64,000 nucleotides of DNA from an uncultured Colwellia sp. (GCA_913062815.1 CAJXWZ010000016.1:1-64000), one strand, 5' to 3'. Positions 7,764 to 17,828 are shown, counted from the first letter of the stretch. A program made the numbers and translations. Notes: generated by a model from the letters alone, not told the origin.

Positions 7764-9611
7764 TTAGGCTAATTTGGGATTTTTTGGGTAAAAACGTTCA
7801 GGTAATACACTAATATGTTCAAAAAAGCGTGTGTCTTTATAAGGTAGCTTCATAAATCCTGAAATACCAAGGCCATTAATAGTAGGTAACAGCGTCAATA
7901 TTTGCGCAAGACACTGACTAAATTCCGCCTCTTTATCATGGTTAAGAAGCATTAAGTAACTATGTATTTTTAAATGGGTTGGTAATACTTCAAAGATAAT
8001 ACATCCTGTATGATGAATTAAATTCAGCCGTGCCAATACCGCCATCATTTCATCGGGTAAATAAAGATATTCGTCAGGGTCTTTGCCATCTTCAAAATAT
8101 GAATGTAATCGGGTGATATCATCAATATCAGCGACATCACTCACTTCAAACGATATTTTCTGCTCAGGTTGTGCAATAAAAGCTTTGTTCTGCTGCTCTC
8201 GCTCTACATGCAGTGTATTACGAGCATTAAACAAACAACTTTTAAACATACCAATGCGAAATATCCCTTGGGCAAGATGAATCATGTTATTTACTGCACT
8301 TTCAAAGGATGCTTTTAATGATGGGTCAAACAGCGTTAAGTTAGAGTCAATGTAAACGCCCTCTTTCGCCCAACGTATAGCTAAACCGCCAACCACAGGA
8401 AAATTTCCTAGACGACTCAATGATGCAATAAACGCTTTTTCGTTATCTCCCATACCCATCAAGTAATTTTTATAATATTTCTCTAACTGTACATCATCTA
8501 TGTCATTTAAATGTTCGCCACTAGACTCCTCTCTCAAAAATGATTTACGTGAGCCATAGACTACTGTATCTATCTCTCCTTCTTTAGCTGAACTTTTTGA
8601 TTTTACCCAAACCGGAATAAGTGGTTCAGCCTTAGAGATTGTTGGCTTATCTGACAATACTAGCTGCTTCAAATAAGATAAATTATTAAAAAAATAGTCA
8701 CCCGCTTGATTGCGCATACTCTCATCTTCACTCAGCATAGCGGTTAATACGTTGGCTAACATTTTTGGTAGCCCTAATGAGCTAGGAGGGATAATTTTAG
8801 TGCCATAACGACATGACTGTCCCGAGGCAATGGCATACAAGGTTGCAGCTAGGCCTTGTTCATCAAATCGAGGGGTAGATAAGCCACCACTAATTTGCTC
8901 TGGCCCAATAAAATAAACATCCCCTAGCCTTGCATTACTATGCTGTAAGTCACTGCTCATCAAATCCATAACGTTATTACTGGTACTTTGGCCTGTAACA
9001 TCAAGCTGAGCAATAACTGATGAGCCCCAATCAATCAGCTGAACTAATCCTGTACTCTGGTCAAAAACCACGTTTGAAGGTTTAATATCACCATGAACAT
9101 AAGGTTTACCTTGAGCGTGAAGGTTTGAGTTTCTCAGATAAACAAGGATTTCGGCAAGCTGAATAGCAATACTAACCACTAGTTCTGGCGCTAACGGACC
9201 ACTTTGGTGAGAAAGTTGCTCTAAATCGATACCAGGTGCTCGTGTCATCTGTAAAATCGACTGACGTTTAATCTTTTGATAATCAAAAACTCTGGGGATT
9301 TTTGCGTGCGCTAATTGCCCTTGTATATCCGCTTCTTCACTTAATCTATCTTGAACATGCTGAGGTAAATTTGAACGTGAAAATTTAAAAACCACGTCTT
9401 CACCAGCCTGATTTAATGCTGAGAACACAAAGCCATAGGCGCCTTTGCCAAGCAAAGCGATGTCGTTATAACCTAACTGTTTTAACTGCTGCTGACAAAG
9501 TTCAACCCATTGCTTTAATTTCGTTGCATCTTCATGGTTAAGCAGATAAATAGATTGCTCTTCAGCAATATAAAAATGCTGAAGTTGCTTTTCTTTAATG
9601 TGTTGAGACAA
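7764..9611 (-). CDS. Eukaryotic-like serine/threonine protein kinase with a long unassigned C-terminal region
   Basis: A 615-residue cytoplasmic protein. Kinase features in order: glycine-rich loop LGKGAYGFVFSA (residues 54-65), ATP-anchoring Lys76 in DVVFKFSRS, helix-C Glu in SEEADIQGQ, catalytic loop YVHGDIKPSNVVF with Asp175, Lys177 and Asn180, the metal-binding LIDWGSS (DWG rather than DFG, Asp194 kept), and GPE at 236-238. The key residues are intact, so activity is expected. From about residue 330 the protein has no domain I recognise and no transmembrane helix. The start is TTG at 9609-9611, as no in-frame ATG occurs before the catalytic domain. The partner VOC gene is downstream. Target and role are unknown. 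Confidence 0.82.
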   Translation of the reverse strand: MSQHIKEKQLQHFYIAEEQSIYLLNHEDATKLKQWVELCQQQLKQLGYNDIALLGKGAYGFVFSALNQAGEDVVFKFSRSNLPQHVQDRLSEEADIQGQLAHAKIPRVFDYQKIKRQSILQMTRAPGIDLEQLSHQSGPLAPELVVSIAIQLAEILVYLRNSNLHAQGKPYVHGDIKPSNVVFDQSTGLVQLIDWGSSVIAQLDVTGQSTSNNVMDLMSSDLQHSNARLGDVYFIGPEQISGGLSTPRFDEQGLAATLYAIASGQSCRYGTKIIPPSSLGLPKMLANVLTAMLSEDESMRNQAGDYFFNNLSYLKQLVLSDKPTISKAEPLIPVWVKSKSSAKEGEIDTVVYGSRKSFLREESSGEHLNDIDDVQLEKYYKNYLMGMGDNEKAFIASLSRLGNFPVVGGLAIRWAKEGVYIDSNLTLFDPSLKASFESAVNNMIHLAQGIFRIGMFKSCLFNARNTLHVEREQQNKAFIAQPEQKISFEVSDVADIDDITRLHSYFEDGKDPDEYLYLPDEMMAVLARLNLIHHTGCIIFEVLPTHLKIHSYLMLLNHDKEAEFSQCLAQILTLLPTINGLGISGFMKLPYKDTRFFEHISVLPERFYPKNPKLA

Positions 9612-9719
9612 ATACTACTCACTTTCTATATAACTAAAATAATAATCGCTATTTCAGAAAAAATGGTATTAACTAATCTTACCTTTTATTTAAATAAAAA
9701 GAACAATTTGGAGATAAAA

Positions 9720-10256
9720 ATGATAAAAAAACTATCCATAATACTTGCTGTGTTTATCGCCATCCCCTTCATTGTGGCGTTATTCATACAAAATGATTAC
9801 GCGGTTGAGCGTGAAGTGAACATAAACCAGCCAAAAGCTGTCGTTTTTAATTATATTAAGCTGTTAAAGAATCAAGATAATTTCAGCAAATGGGCAATGA
9901 TGGACCCCAAGATGAAAAAATCATTTAAAGGGACAGATGGTACGGTAGGTTTTATTTCCGCATGGGATAGCGACAATGAAGAGGTAGGTAAAGGCGAGCA
10001 GGAAATTATGAGCATTATTGAAGGGGAAAGAGTTGAGTATGAGCTAAGGTTTTTTTCACCCTTTGAGTCTACCTCGCCAGCATATATGACCACTACTAGT
10101 GCTTTATCAACGGGCACTAAAGTCAGCTGGGGGTTTAGAGGAAACATGGCTTACCCAATGAATTTAATGTTCTTATTTATGGATTTTGAGCAAATAATTG
10201 GCGATGATTTGCAGACAGGCTTAGACAATCTAAAGGTTATTCTTGAGCAACACTAA
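9720..10256 (+). CDS. SRPBCC (START-like) family protein with an N-terminal membrane anchor
   Basis: The start at 9720 is chosen because TTTGGAGATAAAA sits just before the ATG; a longer in-frame extension upstream overlaps the kinase gene and lacks a ribosome site. The 178-residue product begins with a hydrophobic helix (MIKKLSIILAVFIAIPFIVALFI written here in part: residues 1-22), then YAVEREVNINQPKAVVFNYI, typical of polyketide-cyclase/START-like proteins, and ends in a long C-terminal helix (GDDLQTGLDNLKVILEQH). Such proteins bind hydrophobic ligands in a helix-grip cavity. It is divergent from the kinase gene and convergent with the bkd operon. The ligand is unknown. Confidence 0.8.
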   Translation: MIKKLSIILAVFIAIPFIVALFIQNDYAVEREVNINQPKAVVFNYIKLLKNQDNFSKWAMMDPKMKKSFKGTDGTVGFISAWDSDNEEVGKGEQEIMSIIEGERVEYELRFFSPFESTSPAYMTTTSALSTGTKVSWGFRGNMAYPMNLMFLFMDFEQIIGDDLQTGLDNLKVILEQH

Positions 10257-10261
10257 AAGAT

Positions 10262-10306
10262 AAAAAGCTACCAGAGGCAGGTTGAAAACTGCCGCTGGTA
10301 GCTTAT
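10262..10306. terminator. Bidirectional terminator between the SRPBCC gene and the bkd operon
   Basis: A long stem, AGCTACCAG (10266-10274) with CTGGTAGCT (10295-10303), continues inward as GGCAG/CTGCC around a GTTGAAAA loop with one A-G mismatch. It lies past the ends of two convergent genes. The A run on its left gives a T run for the minus-strand bkd transcript; the right side is only AT-rich. Confidence 0.75.
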
Positions 10307-10331
10307 TAATTAATAGTAATTTAAATAATGC

Positions 10332-11573
10332 TTAACTCATATGCATGAGCATATTACTAGGCTTTTCAAGGAACGATTTCCATAAATTACAGAACCTAGC
10401 AATACTGCCACCATCAATAACCCGATGATCACCAGACCAACTTACTTGCATAATACTACGCGCTTCGACTTCACCTTTATCATTAAATCGAGGTAAGGTT
10501 TGTAACTTACCTAAAGCCACAATTGCCGACTCTGGTTTATTTATTATAGGCGTAGCTACCGTACCACCGATGGCACCGATATTTGAAATAGTAATGGTGC
10601 CACCTTTCAAATCAGTAGCTTGAACTCGGCCACTGCGAGCATCATTAGTTAAACGGGTTATATCTGTCGCCAAAGCTAAGATTGATTTATGCTGCACCTG
10701 TTTAACATTAGGTACCAATAATCCCACTTTCGAATCAACCGCCATGCCAATATTATGATCGTTAAAATAAGTTAACTCACTGCAGTCATCATTTACTTGA
10801 CTGTTAATTACCGGGAATTCTTTCAGGGCTAACGAGATAGCCTTCATGAAAAATGGCATCATGGTGAGCTTAATATCTTGCTTTGCATATACTTCTTTTA
10901 ACTCTAAACGCAGCTTAATTAATTCAGTCATGTCAATTTCTTCACAATAAGTAAAGTGAGGTATGGTACTAACAGACTCTACCATTGCTTTGGCCATGAC
11001 CGCTTTTATGCCACGAATGGGCTCAACACGTGTAGCTGAAATTGATGTCTGTGTAGAGATAAGACCACCGCCTTGCTCATGAGCAACAACGTCATCTTTA
11101 TAAACCCTACCTTTTTTTCCTGAGCCTGCAACTTCACTAATGTTGACATCAAGCTCACGAGCCACTCGGCGTACTGCCGGACTTGCTACGGCTTTACCTT
11201 TAGTTGCGGCTTGTTTAGGCTCAACACTCTGTTCAGTATTGACAACCGCTTTTACTTCTTGCTTTATCTCAGCAATAGTAACTGCTGTTGGAGTATCACT
11301 CACCGCTTCTTTACTAGAGGTGCTTGTAGGTTCACTGTCTGCTGTCATAGAGAAAAGCGGCTCATGCACTTTAGCAATTTCACCTTGCTGATAAAATAAC
11401 TTATCAATTATACCCGAATGCATAGCAGGAATTTGCACTAATGCTTTATCTGTCATCACATCAGCAACCGGTTGATCTTCAATAATTGTATCGCCTTCTT
11501 TGACTAGCCATTCAACTAACTCACACTCAACAATACCTTCACCAATGTCGGGTAAAATAAAATCAATACTCAT
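10332..11573 (-). CDS. bkdB: Branched-chain 2-oxoacid dehydrogenase E2 (dihydrolipoamide acyltransferase)
   Basis: E2 core of a 2-oxoacid dehydrogenase complex. There is one N-terminal lipoyl domain (lipoyl-lysine Lys43 in VMTDKALVQIPA), an Ala/Thr/Val-rich linker, a peripheral-subunit-binding domain (PAVRRVARELDVNISEVAGS and GKKGRVYKDDV), and the catalytic acyltransferase domain ending in the active-site SWSGDHRVIDGG. The 413 residues and single lipoyl domain favour a branched-chain (Bkd) enzyme over a multi-lipoyl pyruvate enzyme. It is third in a minus-strand operon after E1-alpha and E1-beta. No E3 gene (lpd) is present, so E3 must come from elsewhere. Confidence 0.9.
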   Translation of the reverse strand: MSIDFILPDIGEGIVECELVEWLVKEGDTIIEDQPVADVMTDKALVQIPAMHSGIIDKLFYQQGEIAKVHEPLFSMTADSEPTSTSSKEAVSDTPTAVTIAEIKQEVKAVVNTEQSVEPKQAATKGKAVASPAVRRVARELDVNISEVAGSGKKGRVYKDDVVAHEQGGGLISTQTSISATRVEPIRGIKAVMAKAMVESVSTIPHFTYCEEIDMTELIKLRLELKEVYAKQDIKLTMMPFFMKAISLALKEFPVINSQVNDDCSELTYFNDHNIGMAVDSKVGLLVPNVKQVQHKSILALATDITRLTNDARSGRVQATDLKGGTITISNIGAIGGTVATPIINKPESAIVALGKLQTLPRFNDKGEVEARSIMQVSWSGDHRVIDGGSIARFCNLWKSFLEKPSNMLMHMS

Positions 11574-11621
11574 ATTATTTTCCTAAAACTCTTATTAATT
11601 AGTTTATTACTTATAGGGTTA

Positions 11622-12599
11622 TTAAAATTGAACGCTGCGTTTAATGGCTTCATAAATTTTCAAATGATCCGCAACATATTCTTTTTCCAATGCCAGTGGA
11701 TACGGGGTATCTAAACCACAAACACGTTCTACCGGAGATTCTAGGTGTAAAAAACATTCCTGTTGGATTGTTGCTGCTATTTCACTGGCAAAGCCGGCTG
11801 TTAATGGCGCTTCTTGGCTCACTAATAAGCGACCAGTTTTCATTACCGAATTAGCAATAGTTTCAACATCCCAAGGTAAAATACTACGTAAATCAATCAC
11901 TTCACATGAAACACCATCATTCGCCGCTAAATCAGCAGCTTGTTGTAGAATTTCCATTTGAGCTCCCCAAGCAAGCAAGGTGATGTCGCTACCTGTTTGC
12001 AATACTTCGGCTTTACCAATTGGTAATTGGTAATCTTCTTCGGGTACTTCGCCTACTGAGGCACGATATAAACGTTTAGGCTCAAAAAATATAACAGGGT
12101 TATCATCACGAATAGACGCCAGCAATAACCCCTTGGCCTGATATGGGTTGCGCGGTATTACCACTTTTAAGCCTGGAGTATGGGCAAAATATGCTTCAGG
12201 TGATTGGCTGTGATACAAACCACCAGCAATACCACCACCATAAGGCGCACGAATAGTTAATTTGCCAACATCAAATTCATTACCACTACGATAACGAAAT
12301 TTAGCGGCCTCATTAACAATTTGATCGAAGGCAGGAAAAATATAATCAGCAAATTGAATCTCTGCTATTGGACGAGAACCTTGTGCTGCCAAACCATTAG
12401 CAAAACCAATAATGCCTTGCTCGACTAAGGGCGTATTAAAACAGCGAGCTTTGCCATATTTATCTTGTAAACCCGAAGTTGCACGAAAAACACCGCCAAA
12501 ATGACCAACATCTTCACCAAAACATAGCGTACTGTTGTCTTCGCTCATGGCGATATCAAGTGCATTATTAATGGCGTGTAACATATTCATTTGAGCCAT
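11622..12599 (-). CDS. bkdA2: 2-oxoacid dehydrogenase E1 beta subunit (branched-chain type)
   Basis: A 325-residue transketolase-like E1 beta subunit that, with E1-alpha, decarboxylates branched-chain 2-oxoacids using thiamine diphosphate and reductively acylates E2. Family stretches: [81 protein letters not shown], and in the C-terminal domain [19 protein letters not shown] and [12 protein letters not shown]. It begins two bases after the E1-alpha stop codon, so translation is probably coupled. Closely related proteins act on pyruvate or acetoin; the branched-chain call rests on the operon order and single-lipoyl E2. Confidence 0.9.
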   Translation of the reverse strand: MAQMNMLHAINNALDIAMSEDNSTLCFGEDVGHFGGVFRATSGLQDKYGKARCFNTPLVEQGIIGFANGLAAQGSRPIAEIQFADYIFPAFDQIVNEAAKFRYRSGNEFDVGKLTIRAPYGGGIAGGLYHSQSPEAYFAHTPGLKVVIPRNPYQAKGLLLASIRDDNPVIFFEPKRLYRASVGEVPEEDYQLPIGKAEVLQTGSDITLLAWGAQMEILQQAADLAANDGVSCEVIDLRSILPWDVETIANSVMKTGRLLVSQEAPLTAGFASEIAATIQQECFLHLESPVERVCGLDTPYPLALEKEYVADHLKIYEAIKRSVQF

Positions 12600-12601
12600 G
12601 A

Positions 12602-13783
12602 CTAGAATTTCCCCGCGGTAAATGGATAGGCTTCTGGATATTTTTTAACATGCGCTTTAACTTGCGCTAACTGTTGTTCCAACTGAATTGAAGGCGTGTC
12701 ATAAACATCAGTGATTAAGGTGTCGATATGAGGTTTATTAATTTTTTCCGAAACTTTAACCTGAGCTAACACCTTTTCTCTTAAGTCATCAAATAGCGTT
12801 TTTTCTTGTTCCTCATCCCACCAATTCTGTGCCAACATCCAGTTTTTCATACGTAAAATAGGATCATTCTCTTGCCATTTAGCTTCTTCTTCTCGCGTTC
12901 GGTAACCTGAGGGATCATCAGAGGTGGAATGAGCTCCCAACCGATAAGACATCGCTTCAATTAATACCGGTGCATTTTCTTTCAATGCATAAACACGGGC
13001 AATTTGCGTCGCTTTTATTACCGCTAAAATATCGTTACCATCAACGCGTATTGTTTTAACACCGTAGCCGACACCACGAGAGGCAATACCGTTGCCTTTA
13101 AACTGTTCGTCCGCAGGTGTTGAAATTGCGTAGCCATTATTACGACAAAAGAAAATCACTGGTGCTTCTTGTACCGCTGCCATATTAAGACCTGCGTGAA
13201 AATCGCCCTCAGACGCGGCTCCTTCACCGAAATAACATAAGGTAACTTCATCTAAGCCTTGTAGTTTTTGACCGTAAGCATAACCTGTTGCTTGTGGAAT
13301 TTGTGTACCAAGCGGTGATGAGACTGTCATATAGTTCAATTCATTTGAACCATAATGAATAGGCATTTGACGACCTTTACCCAAATCTTTCTCGTTCGAG
13401 AACATTTGGTTCATAAAGTCTTCTAGACTAAAGCCACGAAACATTAAGGCACCTTGTTCACGGTATTGACTCATAATCATGTCTTGCGATTTCAAGCCAG
13501 CTGCACCGCCAACACTAGCGGCTTCCTCACCTAATGCTGTCATATAAAAACTCAAACGACCTTGGCGCTGAGATGCAACCATACGTTCATCTAATACGCG
13601 GTGAAAAGCGAGGGTTTTGTATACTTTTACAGCCAGCTTTTCGTCCATATCCGGCATGTCACTGCCTTCATAAACACTGCCATCTTGTTTTAAAATTTTT
13701 AGCTCTGGAATTTCAACGCTGGTACCGTCAATAAAGGTAGGTGTGTGCACTACCGGACCATCATTATAAAGTTCACTACTCAT
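12602..13783 (-). CDS. bkdA1: 2-oxoacid dehydrogenase E1 alpha subunit (branched-chain type)
   Basis: A 393-residue E1 alpha subunit. The thiamine-diphosphate motif is [20 protein letters not shown]...[12 protein letters not shown]. Around it are [39 protein letters not shown], and the phosphorylation-loop-like [20 protein letters not shown] characteristic of branched-chain E1-alpha. The unusually long N-terminal extension (about 50 residues before [15 protein letters not shown]) is also typical of the Bkd branch. It is the first gene of bkdA1-bkdA2-bkdB. The upstream 505-base gap contains a possible LiuR-type operator. Valine, leucine and isoleucine catabolism or branched-chain acyl-CoA supply is the inferred role. 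Confidence 0.91.
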   Translation of the reverse strand: MSSELYNDGPVVHTPTFIDGTSVEIPELKILKQDGSVYEGSDMPDMDEKLAVKVYKTLAFHRVLDERMVASQRQGRLSFYMTALGEEAASVGGAAGLKSQDMIMSQYREQGALMFRGFSLEDFMNQMFSNEKDLGKGRQMPIHYGSNELNYMTVSSPLGTQIPQATGYAYGQKLQGLDEVTLCYFGEGAASEGDFHAGLNMAAVQEAPVIFFCRNNGYAISTPADEQFKGNGIASRGVGYGVKTIRVDGNDILAVIKATQIARVYALKENAPVLIEAMSYRLGAHSTSDDPSGYRTREEEAKWQENDPILRMKNWMLAQNWWDEEQEKTLFDDLREKVLAQVKVSEKINKPHIDTLITDVYDTPSIQLEQQLAQVKAHVKKYPEAYPFTAGKF

Positions 13784-14288
13784 AACATTCTCTTATGTAA
13801 TTGCACTTACGTTAATAGCTAATTAGCGGAAAGTAAGGCAAAGTGGATGCGTATTACTTGTTATATCGCGTTTATTTAACGCTTTTTATCATATACCTGC
13901 TTACTACTGACTTTTTCTGATTTTAGTATAGCCAATAATGCATAATAATCGCGTAAAACTTTACCTTTACGTTAACTGTTAAACAAGAATAATACAGAAT
14001 GAAAATGTGTTATTTTCAGCGCAAGTGAGCAAAAATGTTTACAGTGCGAAATAATAGTAGTGATTAGCAAGAAGAAATGCGCTGAACAACGGTAATAGTC
14101 ATCAGTTTATAAAGAGGCTTTATAGCAGTCTGGTATAGGGTTTCATCTCATGTATTCTATGTAAGATGAGAAGATCTGAGCGTTTTGATAATTGTGCTGC
14201 TTAATAGAGACTTGGTGGAATTAACAAATCTCTAACAGCACGTATGCAACTCACCTTACTCAGTTGCTTGGCAGGGAACCAACAAAAC
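13784..14288. other. 505-base gap upstream of bkdA1
   Basis: No supported gene; only reading frames of about ten codons. It holds the bkd promoter region, a palindrome-like site (13966-13983), an imperfect hairpin with arms TCATCT at 14143-14148 and AGATGA at 14164-14169, and a hairpin GCAACT...AGTTGC at about 14247-14268 near the end of astE. The latter lacks a T run and is not a convincing terminator. Confidence 0.6.
13966..13983. promoter_or_regulatory. Possible LiuR-type operator for the bkd operon
   Basis: TTTACGTTAACTGTTAAA is a near-palindrome lying about 180 bases before bkdA1. It resembles, from memory, the TTTACGTnnACGTAAA-like sites of the MerR-family regulator LiuR, which controls branched-chain amino-acid breakdown genes in many gammaproteobacteria. 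The match is partial and no regulator gene is nearby. Confidence 0.3.
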
Positions 14289-15377
14289 CTATTCAGGCTT
14301 AATTTTCACTGGCACAACAGTTAATAACGCCCGTTGGCCAATGGCAACATGCGCATTAGGAAAGATAATGGCTTCGCCGTCTTTTTGAGTTTTAATCTCA
14401 TTTTTACCATCCGTTGCGATAACAGTACCTATAGGGAAGTCGGTAAAGTTTTCAACATCATCAGCAAAATGAAGCGCAAAATCATCATGGTGTCTATCGA
14501 TGATTTGATCTATTTCGAAAAAGCTAAAGTTATTTTCATCATATTTTGTAAGCTGTAGGGGTTGCCCCGATATCAAATTAGTTAGGCTTGCACTTACCGC
14601 AGCAAAATTGTCCATATCATTTTCACCAAAGGGTCTTACTTTGCCTAATTCTACAGTGAAGGCATGTGCGTTAAACTCATTTGATGAATAATAGCTAAAC
14701 GTTGTTGTGGGTGAGTTGGAAAACAAGATAGTATTGACCCCACAAGCCAGCATAAACTGTAGCTGGGCTTTAACCCATGGTTTATTATGCCTAAACGGAT
14801 AAACAGCGAACTTGTCATTTTTTGAGCCACGGATAGCGGTGTGCAGATCATAATGAAAGCGTTCTCCGTTGCCGGCTTCAAAAAAGTCTCGTACGGTATT
14901 CTCCAATAACAAAGCACGGTGTCGCTCTTTGTTGATCAGCCCTTCACCTTGGCCTTGATCTTGCGAATGTCCACCAGAAAAAAGGCGGTTTAAATTTTCT
15001 TCAACAAAACGCTTACCAATATTAATTGATGCTGGATTACCTAATAAAAAAAGTACGCGATGTTCAAGGTGTAACTCACCTAAAACTAATTGTTTGATTA
15101 AATTACTGCAAATTTCTATAGGCGCAGTTTCATTACCATGAACCGCACTAGACAAAACAATATCTTTGCCTGAGCTAACCCCTTTAGGTTCAAACATAAT
15201 AATGCCAGTACCTAGCACTGAAACACTGACTTTTGCGTCGCTGTTTTTACACGCCACTTCAAAACTAAAAGCGGACATAGCAAATTCATGGCTACGCGTT
15301 AAATGCAAAAAATCACCATTCGCCAAAAGTTGAGTTTGTAATTGTTGTGCTGATAATTGGTTTTGTGGGTATGACAT
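14289..15377 (-). CDS. astE: Succinylglutamate desuccinylase-like protein AstE
   Basis: Zinc carboxypeptidase-like enzyme that releases succinate from N-succinylglutamate, the last step of the arginine succinyltransferase pathway. Zinc-site motifs are visible: VLSSAVHGNETAPIEIC (His and Glu ligands), EENLNRLFSGG, the later ligand in HYDLHTAIRGSKNDKFAVYP, and the catalytic-glutamate segment FTVELGKVRPFGE. At 362 residues it is slightly longer than usual (about 345). The other ast genes are not adjacent, so this is a stand-alone copy beside pgm. A related deacylase with another substrate cannot be excluded. Confidence 0.85.
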   Translation of the reverse strand: MSYPQNQLSAQQLQTQLLANGDFLHLTRSHEFAMSAFSFEVACKNSDAKVSVSVLGTGIIMFEPKGVSSGKDIVLSSAVHGNETAPIEICSNLIKQLVLGELHLEHRVLFLLGNPASINIGKRFVEENLNRLFSGGHSQDQGQGEGLINKERHRALLLENTVRDFFEAGNGERFHYDLHTAIRGSKNDKFAVYPFRHNKPWVKAQLQFMLACGVNTILFSNSPTTTFSYYSSNEFNAHAFTVELGKVRPFGENDMDNFAAVSASLTNLISGQPLQLTKYDENNFSFFEIDQIIDRHHDDFALHFADDVENFTDFPIGTVIATDGKNEIKTQKDGEAIIFPNAHVAIGQRALLTVVPVKIKPE

Positions 15378-15433
15378 AGTTAACCTTGATTTTTATTTTA
15401 GGCAGCGTCTATTAACAACACTGCCTACAATGA

Positions 15434-17086
15434 TTACAGACCGGCTGCCTTGAATGCTGCACTGACAATCGCTTGTGCTTCGCTTATAATAGCTTGCAAA
15501 TGTTGTTCATCAACAAAACTTTCTGCGTAAATTTTATAAATTTCTTCGGTTCCTGAAGGGCGTGCTGCAAACCAACCATTTTCTGTGGTCACTTTAATAC
15601 CACCAATTGCAGCATTATTGCCAGGCGCATGAGATAAAATTTGGTTAATCTGCTCTCCTGCTAAGCTATTGACCGTTATATCACTGCTTGATAATGCCGT
15701 AAGCACTTTTTTTTGTTCAAATGTCGCTACAGCTTCCACTCTGCCGTAGCATGGCTCACCTAATTCACCAACCAATTCAAGGTAATGTTGATGGGGATCT
15801 TTACCCGTAACGGCTAAAATTTCTGCAGCCAAAAGCGCCATGATGAAACCATCTTTATCGGTGGTCCAAGTGCTACCATCACGCGCTATAAAAGCGGCAC
15901 CTGCACTTTCTTCACCACCAAAGGCATAACTTGAATCAGATAAGCCATCGACGAACCACTTAAAACCCACAGGTACTTCTGATAATGGTCGATGAATCTT
16001 ATTAGCAACGCGATCTATAAGTGAACTAGACACCAGAGTTTTACCAATTTTTGACTGCTTTGGCCAAGCCCTATTGGTCATTAAATAATGAATAGCGACG
16101 GCTAAATAATGATTAGGGTTCATTAAGCCACCAGACTTAGTGACGATACCATGACGATCAAAATCAGGATCATTACCAACACTAATGTCAAAGTCATCTT
16201 TCATGGCAATTAAACCCGCCATTGCATAGGGTGATGAACAATCCATACGAATTTTGCCATCTTTATCAAGTGGCATAAAAGCAAAGCTAGCATCAACGAC
16301 TGGGTTAACAATTTTTAATTTAATGCCATATTTTTCAGCAATAACCGGCCAATAAGCAATACCTGAACCGCCAAGCGGATCAACACCGATTGTCACGCCT
16401 GCTTTTGCAATAGCTTGCATATCAACAACCTGCTCAAGCTGATTAACATAGTGCTGAATAAAGTCTTGTTTAGTTAGTAAGTTTGATTTTAGTGCCTGCG
16501 TGTAAGGTGTTTGCTTAACAGCAACTAAGTTCCCCTGAATTAACTCATTGGCTCTTTGCTCAATTTGCTTAGTTATACTACCTTCAGCGGGTCCACCATG
16601 GGGTGGATTGTACTTTATGCCACCATCGGTTGGTGGGTTGTGTGAAGGCGTAATAATTAGACCATCAGCAAGTGAGTTTTCACCATGACTATTATTGTGG
16701 CATATAATTAATCGCGAGATGACAGGTGTTGGGGTAAAACCCTCATCACTTTGAATGACAACATTAACACCATTGGCAATCAAGACAGAAATAGCACTGG
16801 CAAAAGCAGGCTCTGATAAAGCATGAGTGTCTTTACCTAAAAACAGTGGCCCGGTAATATTTTGTGATGCTCTATATTCAGCCACCGCCTGACATATTGC
16901 AACAATATGGTGTTCATTAAAGCTCAATTTAGTCGCGCAACCTCGATGACCTGAGGTACCGAAACTCACCTGCTGGCCGATAATACCAACATCCGGTGTT
17001 TGTAAAAAATAGTCGCTAACTAATTGACCAATATTAATTCTATCTTCTGGACGTACTGGCTTACCAGCATGAGCATGAACTGACAT
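15434..17086 (-). CDS. pgm: Phosphoglucomutase, alpha-D-glucose specific
   Basis: Interconverts glucose 1-phosphate and glucose 6-phosphate, linking glycolysis to nucleotide-sugar and glycogen synthesis. The 550-residue protein has all the alpha-phosphohexomutase motifs: FGTSGHRGC at the N-terminus, the phosphoserine loop ITPSHNPPTDGGIKYNPPHGG, the magnesium loop GNDPDFDRHGIV, the sugar loop GGEESAGAAF, and the phosphate-binding ARPSGTEEIYKIYAES at the C-terminus. The start MSVHAHAGKPVRPED matches the enterobacterial protein. seqA lies 45 bases upstream on the same strand; the seqA-pgm pair is conserved in gammaproteobacteria. Confidence 0.97.
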   Translation of the reverse strand: MSVHAHAGKPVRPEDRINIGQLVSDYFLQTPDVGIIGQQVSFGTSGHRGCATKLSFNEHHIVAICQAVAEYRASQNITGPLFLGKDTHALSEPAFASAISVLIANGVNVVIQSDEGFTPTPVISRLIICHNNSHGENSLADGLIITPSHNPPTDGGIKYNPPHGGPAEGSITKQIEQRANELIQGNLVAVKQTPYTQALKSNLLTKQDFIQHYVNQLEQVVDMQAIAKAGVTIGVDPLGGSGIAYWPVIAEKYGIKLKIVNPVVDASFAFMPLDKDGKIRMDCSSPYAMAGLIAMKDDFDISVGNDPDFDRHGIVTKSGGLMNPNHYLAVAIHYLMTNRAWPKQSKIGKTLVSSSLIDRVANKIHRPLSEVPVGFKWFVDGLSDSSYAFGGEESAGAAFIARDGSTWTTDKDGFIMALLAAEILAVTGKDPHQHYLELVGELGEPCYGRVEAVATFEQKKVLTALSSSDITVNSLAGEQINQILSHAPGNNAAIGGIKVTTENGWFAARPSGTEEIYKIYAESFVDEQHLQAIISEAQAIVSAAFKAAGL

Positions 17087-17131
17087 ATTTATCCTTATTG
17101 TTTCTTTTGCTTACCATGTCGAGCTATTGTT

Positions 17132-17719
17132 CTAGAGTAGTTCTCTGATCTTTTCTACATCATCTTGCACATAACCAAGAGAGGCAGACGCTTTGGTTAA
17201 CATCATTTTTTTTCGAGTGGTATTTGAATTTGTCATCACCCAAAATGGACTTTCTGGAATTTGTTTTGGTTTGGTACTGCTTCCACTTGCTGCTAATTCT
17301 GCTTCTGAACGGGCAAAATACAAACGATCGCGTCCACAAATTTCAGTTACGACTTTAAAATGTTTAGGGTGAGCCCGATACAAAGCCGCTAGTATTAATA
17401 AGAATCGCCCTACTGCACCACGCTGCATAGCAAGCTCTTCTTTATTGATGAAGTCAAATACACTTTGTGAGCTGCTCTCAATTTCTGCATGCTTATCAGT
17501 GTCACTTAGCACACTTTCATCAACACTTTCTTGAACTGATATAGAAATTTGACTCACTTCGCTAGTAGCAACGAGGCCTACATTTTCGGTAATGTCTTCT
17601 TGGTTAATGGTATCAAGCTTGAGTAATCGACGTAATATACTCGAAGCGCTTTCGCCAATAGATTGGGTGTTGGAAACAATATGAAGATACAATTCATCGT
17701 CTATTTCAATGTTTTTCAT
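17132..17719 (-). CDS. seqA: Replication initiation regulator SeqA
   Basis: Binds hemimethylated GATC sites, sequesters oriC and limits re-initiation. The 195-residue protein has the N-terminal oligomerisation segment [18 protein letters not shown]...ASSILRRLL, a variable acidic linker (about residues 45-90), and the C-terminal DNA-binding domain with [33 protein letters not shown] and [17 protein letters not shown]. The ATG at 17717-17719 is used. It is first of the seqA-pgm pair and divergent from the ybfF-type esterase gene, the same arrangement as in enterobacteria. Confidence 0.95.
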   Translation of the reverse strand: MKNIEIDDELYLHIVSNTQSIGESASSILRRLLKLDTINQEDITENVGLVATSEVSQISISVQESVDESVLSDTDKHAEIESSSQSVFDFINKEELAMQRGAVGRFLLILAALYRAHPKHFKVVTEICGRDRLYFARSEAELAASGSSTKPKQIPESPFWVMTNSNTTRKKMMLTKASASLGYVQDDVEKIRELL

Positions 17720-17828
17720 TTATCATTAGCTTCTAAAATTTTTAATTGCCGCGAGATTATACCCAAATGACTTATTATTTCATGATAAAATTAACATAAG
17801 TTAAAAAATTAATAGGCACACAAGTAAA

